A stretch of DNA of 64,000 nucleotides, taken from NCBI RefSeq assembly GCF_003207955.1, contig NZ_NOXG01000014.1, positions 1 to 64,000 of the forward strand, given 5' to 3'. Of this stretch, positions 8,213 to 17,262 are shown in pieces (position 1 is the stretch's first letter; every line of letters starts with the position of its first letter). The translations under genes were made by a program, and so were the position numbers. Below the pieces are notes generated by a model. That model had not been told where the DNA came from and did not search any database. It saw only the letters and a program-made list of their open reading frames with translations. This stretch comes from Novacetimonas pomaceti. GTDB taxonomy: Bacteria; Pseudomonadota; Alphaproteobacteria; Acetobacterales; Acetobacteraceae.

Positions 8213-8997
8213 TTCGTCAGGTCCAGGCTGACGTCCTTGGACGTATCGGTTTCATCGGCATGCGTGCTGCCGACCTGTATTTTCTTCATGTGGACCGGCG
8301 CCGGCCGGGCCGGGGCGACAGGGGCGGCGGGGGACGACGACGCTGACCTCGCGGCGGCTTTCCTCGCCGCCGTGGCCTCGGCCAGCAGCCTGTCGTCAAG
8401 CGCCCTCTGGTCTATCTTCGCCCTGGCGTCGTTGTTGTCCAGGGTCATGGATGCGGACTGGTCCGCGCGGATGACGGGCAGGATGGTCGGGCGCTCCCTG
8501 ATCCGCCGGAACATCGGCGACACGACGTAGGAGCGTACCGTGTTGTTCTGGTAAACGTAGGTCAGGCTCTTGCCGATGGGGGCATGAAAGATGACCATCC
8601 CCGTATAGATCGGAGCGAACCATAATGTCGGCTGGCACGGACCTTCCAGCATGTTGACGCGCATGTTCCTGCCACCCCACAGCGAGACGACCGCGTAACG
8701 GCGGTCGCATGTGCTGTCGCGCCCGCGCAGGATCATGACGGTCTCGTTCTGCAGCTGTGCGGCCTCCAGGACAAAGGTATCGTGGATGTCCAGCGGCGCC
8801 CTGGCGTCATGGCCCACGACCGCCATGTAATCGTGGCCATGCGCATCGGTTTCCAGCGCGATCTGGCTGCCTTCGTACATCAGGCTTTCGCGCGGGGTGT
8901 CGGGCGGCACCACCTGCGCGCGGGCGGTCGATGACAGCGCGATGCACGCCATGACGCCCGCCCCGAAAAGAAACGGGCGGCGCCCGGTCGAAAACAT
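8209..8997 (-). CDS. Exported protein of unknown function (FtsK-locus partner)
   Basis: 262 residues from the chosen ATG at 8997. The N-terminus MFSTGRRPFLFGAG..SSTARAQ is a convincing signal peptide with an ARA-Q cleavage site. The middle (residues about 30-170) looks beta-rich, has two spaced cysteines (DSTCDRRY, EGPCQP), and resembles no family I can name. The C-terminal 90 residues are Ala/Ser/Pro-rich and charged, probably disordered. An ATG at 9060 would add 21 residues of AT-rich, atypical codons and bury the signal peptide. Its stop overlaps the GTG start of the membrane-protein gene, so the two products probably act together in the envelope. Confidence 0.7.
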   Translation of the reverse strand: MFSTGRRPFLFGAGVMACIALSSTARAQVVPPDTPRESLMYEGSQIALETDAHGHDYMAVVGHDARAPLDIHDTFVLEAAQLQNETVMILRGRDSTCDRRYAVVSLWGGRNMRVNMLEGPCQPTLWFAPIYTGMVIFHAPIGKSLTYVYQNNTVRSYVVSPMFRRIRERPTILPVIRADQSASMTLDNNDARAKIDQRALDDRLLAEATAARKAAARSASSSPAAPVAPARPAPVHMKKIQVGSTHADETDTSKDVSLDLTK

Positions 8998-9214
8998 ATG
9001 CTTCAGTAATGAATAACCAGATGTCGAAAATGAATTAAATGAAAAATCCGAAGTCGTCATGTCGGTAATGTCATCCGCAGGGTTTCCGTTTCATCGCGAC
9101 AGGGCGCGTTCTTCCAAATCGCGTTCCAGGGCGCGTTTCCACCACCACGAAACATTGTCATGAGACCTTAACCGCCCGCCCTGTATTTGTTTCAGATATC
9201 GTATCGACGCATAA

Positions 9215-9246
9215 CTTGTCACCCTGCTATAAACCGGTCGGTTAAA
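9215..9246 (+). promoter_or_regulatory. Operator-like palindrome in the promoter region of the Sel1/FtsK operon
   Basis: AACCG-GT-CGGTT (9232-9243) is a perfect inverted repeat in the intergenic region shared by the divergent pair and the Sel1/FtsK operon, 31 nt before the GTG start at 9275. Sequences of the ACCGGTCGGT type are typical TetR-family operators. TTGTCA at 9215 may be a -35 element, with an AT-rich TTAAAT stretch after the palindrome. Confidence 0.45.
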
Positions 9247-9274
9247 TTAAATCGTACGCGGGGGATAGGGCCGA

Positions 9275-12200
9275 GTGGATACCACACAGCTGCGCAGGCA
9301 GGCGGAAGAGGGCGACCTGTCCTCCATCATGGTGATGGCCCGTATCCATTCGGCGCGCACGCAGGGCGTCGATCCCGCAGATCCCGTCGCCTATCGCCGG
9401 GCGATTTACAGGTGGTGCGCCGCCGCGGCCAAGCAGGGATCGGCCGAGGGGCTGGTCGCGCTGGGCGACTGGTGCGCCCTGGGCGGGGAGGCGCGGCCCG
9501 CCACGGCGCAGTTCTATGAACGGGCGGTCATCTGTTACACCAGGGCGGCCGAGGCGGAAGGAATCGGGCTGGACGAACTGCCCTTCGATCCCGAACGCCT
9601 GTGGCGGCCCGCGACCACCGACGGGCTGCTGTCGTCGTATTTCGACATGGTCAATTGCGATGATGACGACGCCACCGCCGCCGTCATCGCGGCGGCGCGC
9701 GCGGACAGTTCCACCATCCCCGACGTCGCGTGGCTCGAAAACTGCGCGCGAAAGGGCGTGCCCGGCGCTGCGGCCCTGCTTTCGGACCTCATGGGCTATC
9801 CCAAGCTGTTCAGTGTCGAATATGGCGCCTATGCCACGCCCAGGCTTGGCGATTACGAGCAGCCGGACCTGATGGACTGGCTGCTGGCGGCGGTCGTCAA
9901 GGGCGATTTCTATGCCATGACCGCCATGATGGCCCGCGCGTTCAACGCTAACACATGGCCCACGACGATGCCCGAGGTTCTGGACGACATGGGCGCCCGG
10001 ATGACCGCCGCGCCGCCTTTCCTGCGGGGGCGCCTGGCGCAGATCGCCGCGATGGCGGCGCAGTCCGTGAATGACCTGGCCGCAACCCGCAAGTGGCTGG
10101 ACATAGGTGTGGCATGCGGCGACCTGTGGTGCGAATACGCCCTTGCGCGGCTGGACCTGGCGCAGATGCCGCGCGGCCCCCTGCTGAGCGCCGCCGAGCA
10201 CGAGGCCCGCAAAAACGAGAGCGAGAGGATCGTAAACAGCCTTATCAAGGAGGGAAAAGGGGTCACGCGCGACGAGGTTCATGCACCCCTGGCCCTGCAG
10301 AGTGCGGCGATCAAGCTGCTCGGCGACATTGCGATGATCTTCCCGACGGAACAGAACAAAGCCCCGTGGTCCTGTTACAAAGCGGCGGCGGAGCAGGGGA
10401 ATGCGGCCGCCATGGCCGCCGTAGGCAATTACGTGCTGCGTTACCCCGGCCCACGGGCGCAGTCTGAGTACAAATACCTGCGCGAATGGCTGGAAAAGGC
10501 AAGCCGGACAAAGGTCATCACCACGGGCAGGGCTGATTACTGCGTCGACTCTATGCTGCGGACGGACAACCCGGAAAGCAGGTCGAAGTGTAAGGAGTTT
10601 TTTGAAGGCCTGCTGTCCATATGCGACCAGATAGACAGGGGCGGGGACGACCTGATTCGCAATGTCGCCCGGACGACGGCGGAGGATTTCAGGCGCAATT
10701 ACGCCTATGTGCTGGAAATGCGTGGCGTGCTGGCCTCCGCCCCCCGGCCACGGTGGGGGAGCCTGTCGGGGATCACCCCGTACGAGGTCGACCTGCCAGG
10801 GGCCGCGCAGATGTACGAGAAGGCCGCCCTGCTGGGACGTGCCTCCGCGATGTTGCGCTATGCCGACTGCCTGCGTGACGGGACGGGCGTGCAGCGTAAC
10901 CTGCCCGCCGCCACCGAATGGTATGAAAAGGCCACGGAACAGGGCAACATCCCCGCCCGCGTGGAACTGATCAAAATCCTTTTCGATCCGCGCTCGGGGG
11001 CGACGGACCCCGCCCGGGCCGAGGCGCTGCGCCAGAGCCTGTACCTGCCGGAAGCGACGATGCGCCGGCACGATTACTTTTACTTCGACCTTCCGCGCGT
11101 CGTCGCGGCGCAGGAAGAGGCGTTCGCCCTGACATGGCAGCTCTACCTCCAGGCGACCGACGCGAAGCGCAAGGACAGCCTGCGCACGCAGGTGGAGATC
11201 TATTGCCGGTGGGCGGGGGATTATAAGAGGGACCTCGATTTCAGCCTGCGTTTCGTGAAATGGGCGCGGCGCGCGAAGCTGGACCCGCAGGTGGTCACCG
11301 TCGTGCATAACGCGGCGCGCTATACACTGGAACTATGGGCTGCAAAGGGATCACGGTGCGAGGAGGGATCTCCGGTCGCACGCCGGCTTCTGGGCGAGCT
11401 GCTCCTGCGTGGGGAAATGATGCCGCGTGACATAAAACGTGGCATGGAACTGATCGGGACGCCGGATGCCAATGATGTCGCGGGACTTGAGGCCATCGCG
11501 CTGGCAGGCGGCGGCGATGCCCGCGACGCCACCACCGTCGCCCGCTACAGGGCGGCCTCCCGCGCGGGAAGCCTGAAGGCGCAGGCATGGATGTTCGAGA
11601 ATGTCTGGCCGGGGGAAAAGGACAAGGCAGCCGATCAGTACATGCGCGAGGCCATCGAATGCCTGCCCCGTCTGGTGGATGCAGGCGTCCTCACGCCTGA
11701 AAAAATCGTCAGTGTCTGCCTGTTGGCCCTTTCCCGCATCAGCTGCCGTGGCGGCATTCTGGATCTTTATGCGGGCCTCAAGCACGATACCCCCAAAAAT
11801 ATCATCTGGTTTCCGCAGCATGCGCGTCCCATCCTGACGCAGCTGGCCACGACCTATGCCGAGAAGTCGGTCGCGGCGGGCGGCGGCGTTCGCACCGATA
11901 CGTTGATGTGCCTGCGGTATGCCTGTGGGAATTACATGGACGGGAAATTGCGCGACAGCGCCATGGAATGGCTGGAAAAGCTCGCGCGTGACGGGAATGT
12001 ACGCGCGATGCAGTTCCTGTCCTTTGCCCATAATGTCCATGACAAGAACCCGCTGTCGAATGCGGGGAAAGCGTTTTTCTGGGCCGATCAGGCCGCCAGG
12101 TGCGGCAATGAGTGGGGTATGTTGCGGCTGGCGTACTGCCACTGCCTTGGGATCGGGGCGCCCCGCAATTACCGCAACGCGCTAGGCCTGTTCCAGGAGC

Positions 12201-12613
12201 TGCAGAAAGTGCCCGGTCACTGGGGATATTTCGGGGAGGCGATGTACCTGGGCGGCCAGAAAAAGGGCCTTCTGGGCCCGCTGTTCAGCAACACCAGGAA
12301 GGCCGATGAACTCATGCGCAAGGCGGCCAACAACACGTGGGGCGATTACACCACTTTTGGCGACCTCAAGGCCCGCGACGCCGTAGCCATGTACGAGGAG
12401 TACAAGCAAATTCCGGATCACTGGTCCCCTCACGAAACATACCGGCTGTATGGCGCCGATCCCACCGGCATCTTCTTTCCCCATATCCAGAAGTATTTCC
12501 ATGGTGGCACGCTGCCGTTCTTCTTCGTGCCGTTCCAGCCTGACACGTTGGACACAAAGAACGATATTGCGATGTTCAGCGGCGTCCTGATGCCCTTCCC
12601 GCGAAAAAGCTGA
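9275..12613 (+). CDS. Large Sel1-repeat (TPR-like) protein
   Basis: 1112 residues without signal peptide or membrane helix, so probably cytoplasmic. Sel1-type repeats are recognisable near the start (CAAAAKQGSAEGLVALGDWC), around residue 370 (YKAAAEQGNAAAMAAVGNY), around 510-560 (MYEKAALLGRASAMLRYADC, then EWYEKATEQGNIPARVELI) and near 890-970 (EWLEKLARDGNVRAMQFL, then LAYCHCLGIGAPRNYRNALG). Such solenoids usually mediate protein-protein contacts. It begins at GTG after a GGGGGATAG stretch and is followed 72 nt later by the FtsK-type ATPase, probably in one operon. A scaffold role for the ATPase module is inference. Confidence 0.8.
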   Translation: MDTTQLRRQAEEGDLSSIMVMARIHSARTQGVDPADPVAYRRAIYRWCAAAAKQGSAEGLVALGDWCALGGEARPATAQFYERAVICYTRAAEAEGIGLDELPFDPERLWRPATTDGLLSSYFDMVNCDDDDATAAVIAAARADSSTIPDVAWLENCARKGVPGAAALLSDLMGYPKLFSVEYGAYATPRLGDYEQPDLMDWLLAAVVKGDFYAMTAMMARAFNANTWPTTMPEVLDDMGARMTAAPPFLRGRLAQIAAMAAQSVNDLAATRKWLDIGVACGDLWCEYALARLDLAQMPRGPLLSAAEHEARKNESERIVNSLIKEGKGVTRDEVHAPLALQSAAIKLLGDIAMIFPTEQNKAPWSCYKAAAEQGNAAAMAAVGNYVLRYPGPRAQSEYKYLREWLEKASRTKVITTGRADYCVDSMLRTDNPESRSKCKEFFEGLLSICDQIDRGGDDLIRNVARTTAEDFRRNYAYVLEMRGVLASAPRPRWGSLSGITPYEVDLPGAAQMYEKAALLGRASAMLRYADCLRDGTGVQRNLPAATEWYEKATEQGNIPARVELIKILFDPRSGATDPARAEALRQSLYLPEATMRRHDYFYFDLPRVVAAQEEAFALTWQLYLQATDAKRKDSLRTQVEIYCRWAGDYKRDLDFSLRFVKWARRAKLDPQVVTVVHNAARYTLELWAAKGSRCEEGSPVARRLLGELLLRGEMMPRDIKRGMELIGTPDANDVAGLEAIALAGGGDARDATTVARYRAASRAGSLKAQAWMFENVWPGEKDKAADQYMREAIECLPRLVDAGVLTPEKIVSVCLLALSRISCRGGILDLYAGLKHDTPKNIIWFPQHARPILTQLATTYAEKSVAAGGGVRTDTLMCLRYACGNYMDGKLRDSAMEWLEKLARDGNVRAMQFLSFAHNVHDKNPLSNAGKAFFWADQAARCGNEWGMLRLAYCHCLGIGAPRNYRNALGLFQELQKVPGHWGYFGEAMYLGGQKKGLLGPLFSNTRKADELMRKAANNTWGDYTTFGDLKARDAVAMYEEYKQIPDHWSPHETYRLYGADPTGIFFPHIQKYFHGGTLPFFFVPFQPDTLDTKNDIAMFSGVLMPFPRKS

Positions 12614-12685
12614 CGGGCTGACGCGCATGACCTGCTGTCCCGTTTCCATGACATCCTTTCAATCCCAAGGCGGAGAACCCGTTTC

Positions 12686-15637
12686 ATGAGTGGAACCGCA
12701 TCGGACCTCGACGACCTTCTGGGCCTGACCCCCGCCCCCGACGCCCCCGCGCCGGAGGCCGCGCCGTCTGCCGCGCCATCCGCCGGCCGGCCCGCGCGCC
12801 CGCTGGTGCGGCCCGTCGCGATCGACGACGCGCTGGCCCTCGACGCCGCGTGGCGCGCCGAATACGCGACACGGGCCAGGCCCGGCCGCGAGCAGTCGGC
12901 CGGGGTGTGCGAACTCAGTGTCGGGCCGGAGGGGACCGCGGTGCGCCGGGCGCTCTATGCGCCGGAGGTCTTTCACCTCAACGCCTCGTTCCTTTCGGAT
13001 GACTGCGCCGGGCTGCATGCCGAATGGGCGCCCGCGTGGGTGCAATGGCTCAAGCAGGGGGAACATGTCGGGCTGACCCGCGCGGATCAGGATGGCTGCC
13101 TGCTGCGCTGGGGCCGCGATGCGGATCCGTATGGCGCCATCCGCTACCTCCCGCTGATCGGGGGGCGCAGGTCATGGGTGATCCTGTCGGACGACAGGAC
13201 GAGGGAGACCGCAATCGGGCTGATTCGCGCGCTGGTGCTGCGCCTTGCGTGCATGATGGGCAATGACGTGCGCTTTGTCCTGCTGGACCCCAATGGCGGG
13301 GGCACCACCTTCCCGCAGCAGGGGCTGCTGCCGTCGCACCTGCCGGCCAACAACGCCGTCCCGGCGGAAACGCTGGGCCTTGTCATGGACAGGCTGGCGA
13401 AGGTGACGGCCACGATGCTCGATGGCACGCGGGCGCAGGATTTCCACAAATGGGACCGCCGCGACCAGAAGGATGCCGGCGGGTATGAGGTCGTCTGCGC
13501 GCTGGATATGGGCGATACGGCCAAGTACAATCCCATGACGACGCAGCTGACGGACCTTGCGCGCACGGGGCCGCTTGCGGGGCGTTACCTGCTTTTGCAT
13601 GTCAACATGGACAAGGCCCTGCCGCACGGGTTCGACCTGAAGGCCATCATGGACGACGCCCACGTGATCGACCTGCGCGAATGCGACGCCGGATGCGTGG
13701 ACCGTCCGCCGGACGAGGCCCTGCACAGGCATATCCTCAGCCGGCTTGCCAGCGCCATGGTGGACAGCGAGCTGAAGGTCATTCCCGACAGGTGGTGGAC
13801 GAAGACGTCGCAGGAATGCGTCGGCACCTCCCTTACCGACAGCGACGACGGGCTTGGCGTCCTGTTCGGGCAGGAAACCGGCGGGCGCAGCACCCGCTCC
13901 ATCACGGCGGGCGTGCTGTCGGGCATACCGGGTTCGGGCAAGTCCAACGTGCTGGCGCTCATCATCATGGGCCTTGCGATGCGCTACCCGCCGGAGGAAC
14001 TGCAGTTCCACCTGCTCGACCTCAAGGGCGGGGTGGAATTCCAGGCCTATGCGAAGCTGCCGCACGCGGCGGTCATCGCCTCGAACGCGGTGCCGGGGGC
14101 CATGATCGGCTTCCTGCGCAACATGCGTGGGGAAATGGACCGGCGGTACGACCTGTTCCTTGACCGCGACGACGGCAAGGGGGAGTTCAGCGACCTGCAG
14201 CAGTATCACGCGGCGGGCCAGCCGCGCGGTCCCGCGCCGCGCATCCTGATCGTGATCGACGAGTACCAGACCCTGTTCGACGAGGAACAGAGCCAGGACG
14301 AGGCTGCGAACCACCTCAAGGAAATCGTCAGCAAGGGGCGCGCCGCGGGCGTGCATGTGCTGCTGAGCTCGCAGAAGATGGTGCCTTCGGGCATGTCGCG
14401 CTCGCAGCATATCATGAGCATGATCACCCTGCGCATGTCGCTGCAGATGGCGGCCGACGAGGTTGATTCGATGTTCGAATTCGGGACCGAGGGCCGGCAG
14501 GTCCTGCGCGGCCTGCAGGAATCGGGGCGGATCCTGATCAACGACCATGGCGGCGCGGACGGCTTCAACCATGCGGGCAAGGTCGGTGTGCTGGACGGGC
14601 GTCCGCCGGCGCAGCGCACGACGCCGTCGGAACGTGAAAAGGCGGCGGTGCGCCTTGCGCCCCTGTTCGCGCGGTTCGAGGCGATGGCGCAGAAATGGCC
14701 CGCCGAAAAGCGCGCGGCATGGCCGACGACGCAGGTGCTGACCGGGCAGGTCCGTCCGGGGCTGAAGCAGAACTTCCTGGTGCGTGAGGCGCTGCGCACG
14801 CATGGCGCGATCAGGCTGACGCAGTTGCTGGAAATGGGCGGCAGGCCCGCCGCCGCCGGGGGGCTGCAGGAACTGGGCATCGATTCGCGCTTCCTGCCGG
14901 TGCCGCTGATGCTGGGCCGTGATTCCACCCTGAACGGACAGGCCTGCGTGCCCCTGTCGCACGAGGGGGGCGAAAACCTGCTGTGCGTGATGGAGATGAA
15001 GGCCGCGCGGCTGCAGATGGACGTGGTGGCGACGGTTGTCGCCTCGCTCGCCGCGCTGTCGCCCGACGTGGTGGGATCGGTGCGCATCCTCAACCTCGCC
15101 CCGGCGAAGCTGGTGCCCGACGATTTCGATTACGGCGACGCGATTGCGGCCGGCCTTGCCGCGGCGGGGCTGCCGCGGCCCGCGAACATCACGGTTTCGA
15201 CCAGTCCCGACGACGCGGTCGGCCTGATCGGTGCCGTGGCGCCGCCGGGGACGGCCGACATCCTGATCCTCATCGATCCCGAACGCGCGTCCCCGCTGCT
15301 GGTCGGACCGCCGGAGACGGCGCGTTTCAGCACTTTCCCGCTGATGGAACGCCTCAAGCAGGGGCCGGACATGGGGCAGCACACCATCATCTTCACCAGT
15401 TCGCTGCAGCGGCTGTACAAGGTGGTCGTGAACGAGACGGTGGGCGGTGGCCTGTCGCAGCTGTTCCGCTGGGTGCTGGTCGAACGGGTTGACGACGACC
15501 TGCGCGCGGCGCTGCGGCTGATCCAGCCGCTGTCGCGCGCGGGCGGCGGCAACCGCCCCGGCAAGGACAGGGATACGACCGCCATCCTGCTGGGCCGGTC
15601 GGGCAAGGAAACCGTTGTTACGGTGTTTGGAGAATAG
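12686..15637 (+). CDS. FtsK/SpoIIIE-type (EccC/EssC-like) multi-domain ATPase
   Basis: 983 residues. The central domain is a full FtsK/SpoIIIE ATPase: Walker A GIPGSGKS (413-420), LLDLKGGVEFQAYAKLPH, Walker B ILIVIDEYQ (520-528) and a GVHVLLSSQ sensor. Two flanking regions look like degenerate copies: about 165-320 (VRFVLLDPNGGG) and about 740-960 (GENLLCVMEMKAARL, then DILILIDPER). Three tandem domains of this type are the plan of EccC/EssC, motors of type VII secretion. Unlike them, no N-terminal membrane helices are present; residues 1-50 are Ala/Pro-rich. GGAG precedes the ATG. Two WXG100-like genes follow with 2 nt spacing. A DNA-translocase role is the main alternative. Confidence 0.8.
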   Translation: MSGTASDLDDLLGLTPAPDAPAPEAAPSAAPSAGRPARPLVRPVAIDDALALDAAWRAEYATRARPGREQSAGVCELSVGPEGTAVRRALYAPEVFHLNASFLSDDCAGLHAEWAPAWVQWLKQGEHVGLTRADQDGCLLRWGRDADPYGAIRYLPLIGGRRSWVILSDDRTRETAIGLIRALVLRLACMMGNDVRFVLLDPNGGGTTFPQQGLLPSHLPANNAVPAETLGLVMDRLAKVTATMLDGTRAQDFHKWDRRDQKDAGGYEVVCALDMGDTAKYNPMTTQLTDLARTGPLAGRYLLLHVNMDKALPHGFDLKAIMDDAHVIDLRECDAGCVDRPPDEALHRHILSRLASAMVDSELKVIPDRWWTKTSQECVGTSLTDSDDGLGVLFGQETGGRSTRSITAGVLSGIPGSGKSNVLALIIMGLAMRYPPEELQFHLLDLKGGVEFQAYAKLPHAAVIASNAVPGAMIGFLRNMRGEMDRRYDLFLDRDDGKGEFSDLQQYHAAGQPRGPAPRILIVIDEYQTLFDEEQSQDEAANHLKEIVSKGRAAGVHVLLSSQKMVPSGMSRSQHIMSMITLRMSLQMAADEVDSMFEFGTEGRQVLRGLQESGRILINDHGGADGFNHAGKVGVLDGRPPAQRTTPSEREKAAVRLAPLFARFEAMAQKWPAEKRAAWPTTQVLTGQVRPGLKQNFLVREALRTHGAIRLTQLLEMGGRPAAAGGLQELGIDSRFLPVPLMLGRDSTLNGQACVPLSHEGGENLLCVMEMKAARLQMDVVATVVASLAALSPDVVGSVRILNLAPAKLVPDDFDYGDAIAAGLAAAGLPRPANITVSTSPDDAVGLIGAVAPPGTADILILIDPERASPLLVGPPETARFSTFPLMERLKQGPDMGQHTIIFTSSLQRLYKVVVNETVGGGLSQLFRWVLVERVDDDLRAALRLIQPLSRAGGGNRPGKDRDTTAILLGRSGKETVVTVFGE

Positions 15638-15639
15638 GC

Positions 15640-15921
15640 ATGTCATCCCTGGACGACACATACGTGCAGATGGGCGATTTCGAACAGAAGCTGGCGGAGT
15701 TCAGCGAGGTCCTGGCCCGTTCGCTGGTTGACCTGACGCGGCAGCACGAACAGGCGATGGCGGCGTGGGGCAATGACCGCAGCGCCGTGGCCTATAACCG
15801 GTCGTGGGAAGAGCTGAGCGACGCGCTGATGAAATGGAGCCAGGGCGACGCGCCGGCCTATCTGGGGTTCATCAACCAGAAACGCCATATCCTGCGCCAG
15901 TTCCTGGAGAGTGGACGATGA
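15640..15921 (+). CDS. WXG100-like small helical protein A
   Basis: 93 residues, helical, no signal peptide. In the middle, W43-G44-N45-D46 falls where WXG100 proteins have their W-x-G turn between two helices, followed by Y52 and W56 at positions where the family has aromatic residues. Length, position of the turn and the immediately preceding EccC-like ATPase gene (2 nt gap) all fit an Esx-type substrate or partner. The motif is WG rather than strict WxG and no clear YxxxD/E signal is seen, so assignment rests on context. Its stop overlaps the next start (ATGA), suggesting a co-translated heterodimer. Confidence 0.65.
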   Translation: MSSLDDTYVQMGDFEQKLAEFSEVLARSLVDLTRQHEQAMAAWGNDRSAVAYNRSWEELSDALMKWSQGDAPAYLGFINQKRHILRQFLESGR

Positions 15922-16196
15922 CCGATACGACGCAGCTGGTCTCCGCGCTGGAGGGGTACATCACCGCGCTGTCGCGCAACAATGGCGCGATGGAACAGTC
16001 CTTTGGCGAGCTGGAACGCAGCTGGCGCGCGCTTTCGATGGTGTATCACGGCAACGGGGCGGAACAGTTCGCCACCATGTTCGGGGGCAGCATGCGAAAG
16101 ATGCAGGAATGCAGCGCGATGATGAACCTGATCCAGCACAAGCTGAAGGAGCGCCTGGAATACCTGCGGCAGCTTGATACCCCGGGCGGGGCCTGA
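15918..16196 (+). CDS. WXG100-like small helical protein B
   Basis: 92 residues. The core SWRALSMVYHGNGAEQF matches the WXG100 hairpin, with Y43-H44-G45 replacing W-x-G at the position it has in EsxA, and F51 in place. Helix 2 (MRKMQECSAMMNLIQHKLKE) carries the usual heptad hydrophobic pattern. The tail EYLRQLD is close to, but not exactly, the YxxxD/E export signal. The ATG at 15918 overlaps the previous stop; longer readings would run into gene A. Probably pairs with protein A and is handled by the ATPase; not proven by sequence alone. Confidence 0.68.
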   Translation: MTDTTQLVSALEGYITALSRNNGAMEQSFGELERSWRALSMVYHGNGAEQFATMFGGSMRKMQECSAMMNLIQHKLKERLEYLRQLDTPGGA

Positions 16197-16201
16197 GCGC
16201 G

Positions 16202-17197
16202 ATGGAATCGAGTGATCCGCGCGTCCTGGTCCTTCTGCTGGAATCCATCCTGCAGAACCACGTCCTGCCGCAGCAAAGGACGCTTGGCGCCATCGCGACG
16301 TTCGGCCGGACGCAGGCATGCCTGCGTGACGAGGCCGAAAAGGCCGTGCGGGAGGCCCGGCGCGTTGCCGAGGCGACGCGCGTCGCGCGCACGCAGGTCG
16401 AGGCCTGCGCCACCACGCTGGAACGCCAGCGTTCCGGGGCAAAGGCCGCCCATGGCCGTGCCACCGTGCAGCTTGGCAACGCCCTCGATGCGCGTCAGGC
16501 GACGCAGAACCGGCTGGACCTGTGGGAGGACCGCCTGAGCAGCGCCACCTCCGTCCGGATCGCGGCACAGAACGACGTCACGGCGGCCGAGGCCCGGGTG
16601 CGCAGCGCGGAGGCAAGCCTCAGCCGGGCGGAAAGCGAGCTTGCCGACGCCCAGTCAAGGCTGAGCAGCTGCGAAAGCTCCTACTACGTCGATTCCGAGG
16701 GGAACCATATCCGCTATGACTGTTCCGCGCATGCGGGGGCCGTCGGCCGGGCCAGTGGGGAACGCAATGCCGCCGCCGCGGCCCTGGGGCGGGCGAACGC
16801 GGACCTGTCCGCGGCACAGGGCCGCCTGAACGCGGCGATCGCGCATGAAAACCACTGCCGCGCCTGTGTTGCGCAGGCCGGCCGCGCCCTTGATACCGCC
16901 AGGACGGCCTGCACCCTTGGCGAACGCGCGGTGAACGAGGCATCCCACGCGATCGAACGGGTCGAGGCGACGCAGCCGCTGCTGGAGCGGATGCACGCGC
17001 TGGCGAAGGTGGCGCAGGACGCGGCCGAAAGGTGCATGGTGCGTGCCAACCATGCCACCGCGCGCGGCGACAGCGCCATGACGCAGTTCGCCACCTGCCA
17101 GAGGGTGGGGGACGAAAATGCCCAGTACGCGCGCATGATGGACAGCAAGCTGACGGAACAGGTCCAGCTGCTGCTTGCCTTCAACGCCGCGAACTGA
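16202..17197 (+). CDS. Long coiled-coil protein of the FtsK/WXG100 locus
   Basis: 331 residues, dominated by Ala/Arg/Glu-rich heptads from about 35 to 320 (for example AEARVRSAEASLSRAESELA), interrupted by a short cysteine-containing loop near 160-180 (LSSCESSYYVDSEGN..RYDCSAH). No signal peptide or membrane segment. It starts 5 nt after protein B and is surely in the same transcript. Long helical proteins encoded beside WXG100 genes are often substrates or needle/scaffold components, but I cannot assign a family. The high number of cysteines for a coiled coil is notable. Confidence 0.7.
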   Translation: MESSDPRVLVLLLESILQNHVLPQQRTLGAIATFGRTQACLRDEAEKAVREARRVAEATRVARTQVEACATTLERQRSGAKAAHGRATVQLGNALDARQATQNRLDLWEDRLSSATSVRIAAQNDVTAAEARVRSAEASLSRAESELADAQSRLSSCESSYYVDSEGNHIRYDCSAHAGAVGRASGERNAAAAALGRANADLSAAQGRLNAAIAHENHCRACVAQAGRALDTARTACTLGERAVNEASHAIERVEATQPLLERMHALAKVAQDAAERCMVRANHATARGDSAMTQFATCQRVGDENAQYARMMDSKLTEQVQLLLAFNAAN

Positions 17198-17207
17198 AGC
17201 CTGTCCC

Positions 17208-17245
17208 AGAAATCCTGCTCCAGAAATCCTGTCATAGAAATCCTG
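17208..17245 (+). repeat. Short tandem repeat, 14-nt period
   Basis: AGAAATCCTG occurs exactly three times (17208, 17222, 17236) at a 14-nt spacing in the gap between the coiled-coil gene and the next gene. It is probably slippage-generated and alters only the leader of the gene at 17263. Confidence 0.7.
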
Positions 17246-17262
17246 CTACAGGGAAAAATGCC

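Noticed and set aside
9242..11308. Long open frame on the minus strand opposite the Sel1-repeat gene
   Set aside because: It is the antisense shadow of the Sel1 gene; composition is Arg/His/Gly-rich without domain signals, and the plus-strand repeats are unmistakable.
13172..15661. 829-codon open frame opposite the FtsK-type ATPase
   Set aside because: Antisense frame created by high GC; no domain, and the plus strand carries Walker motifs.
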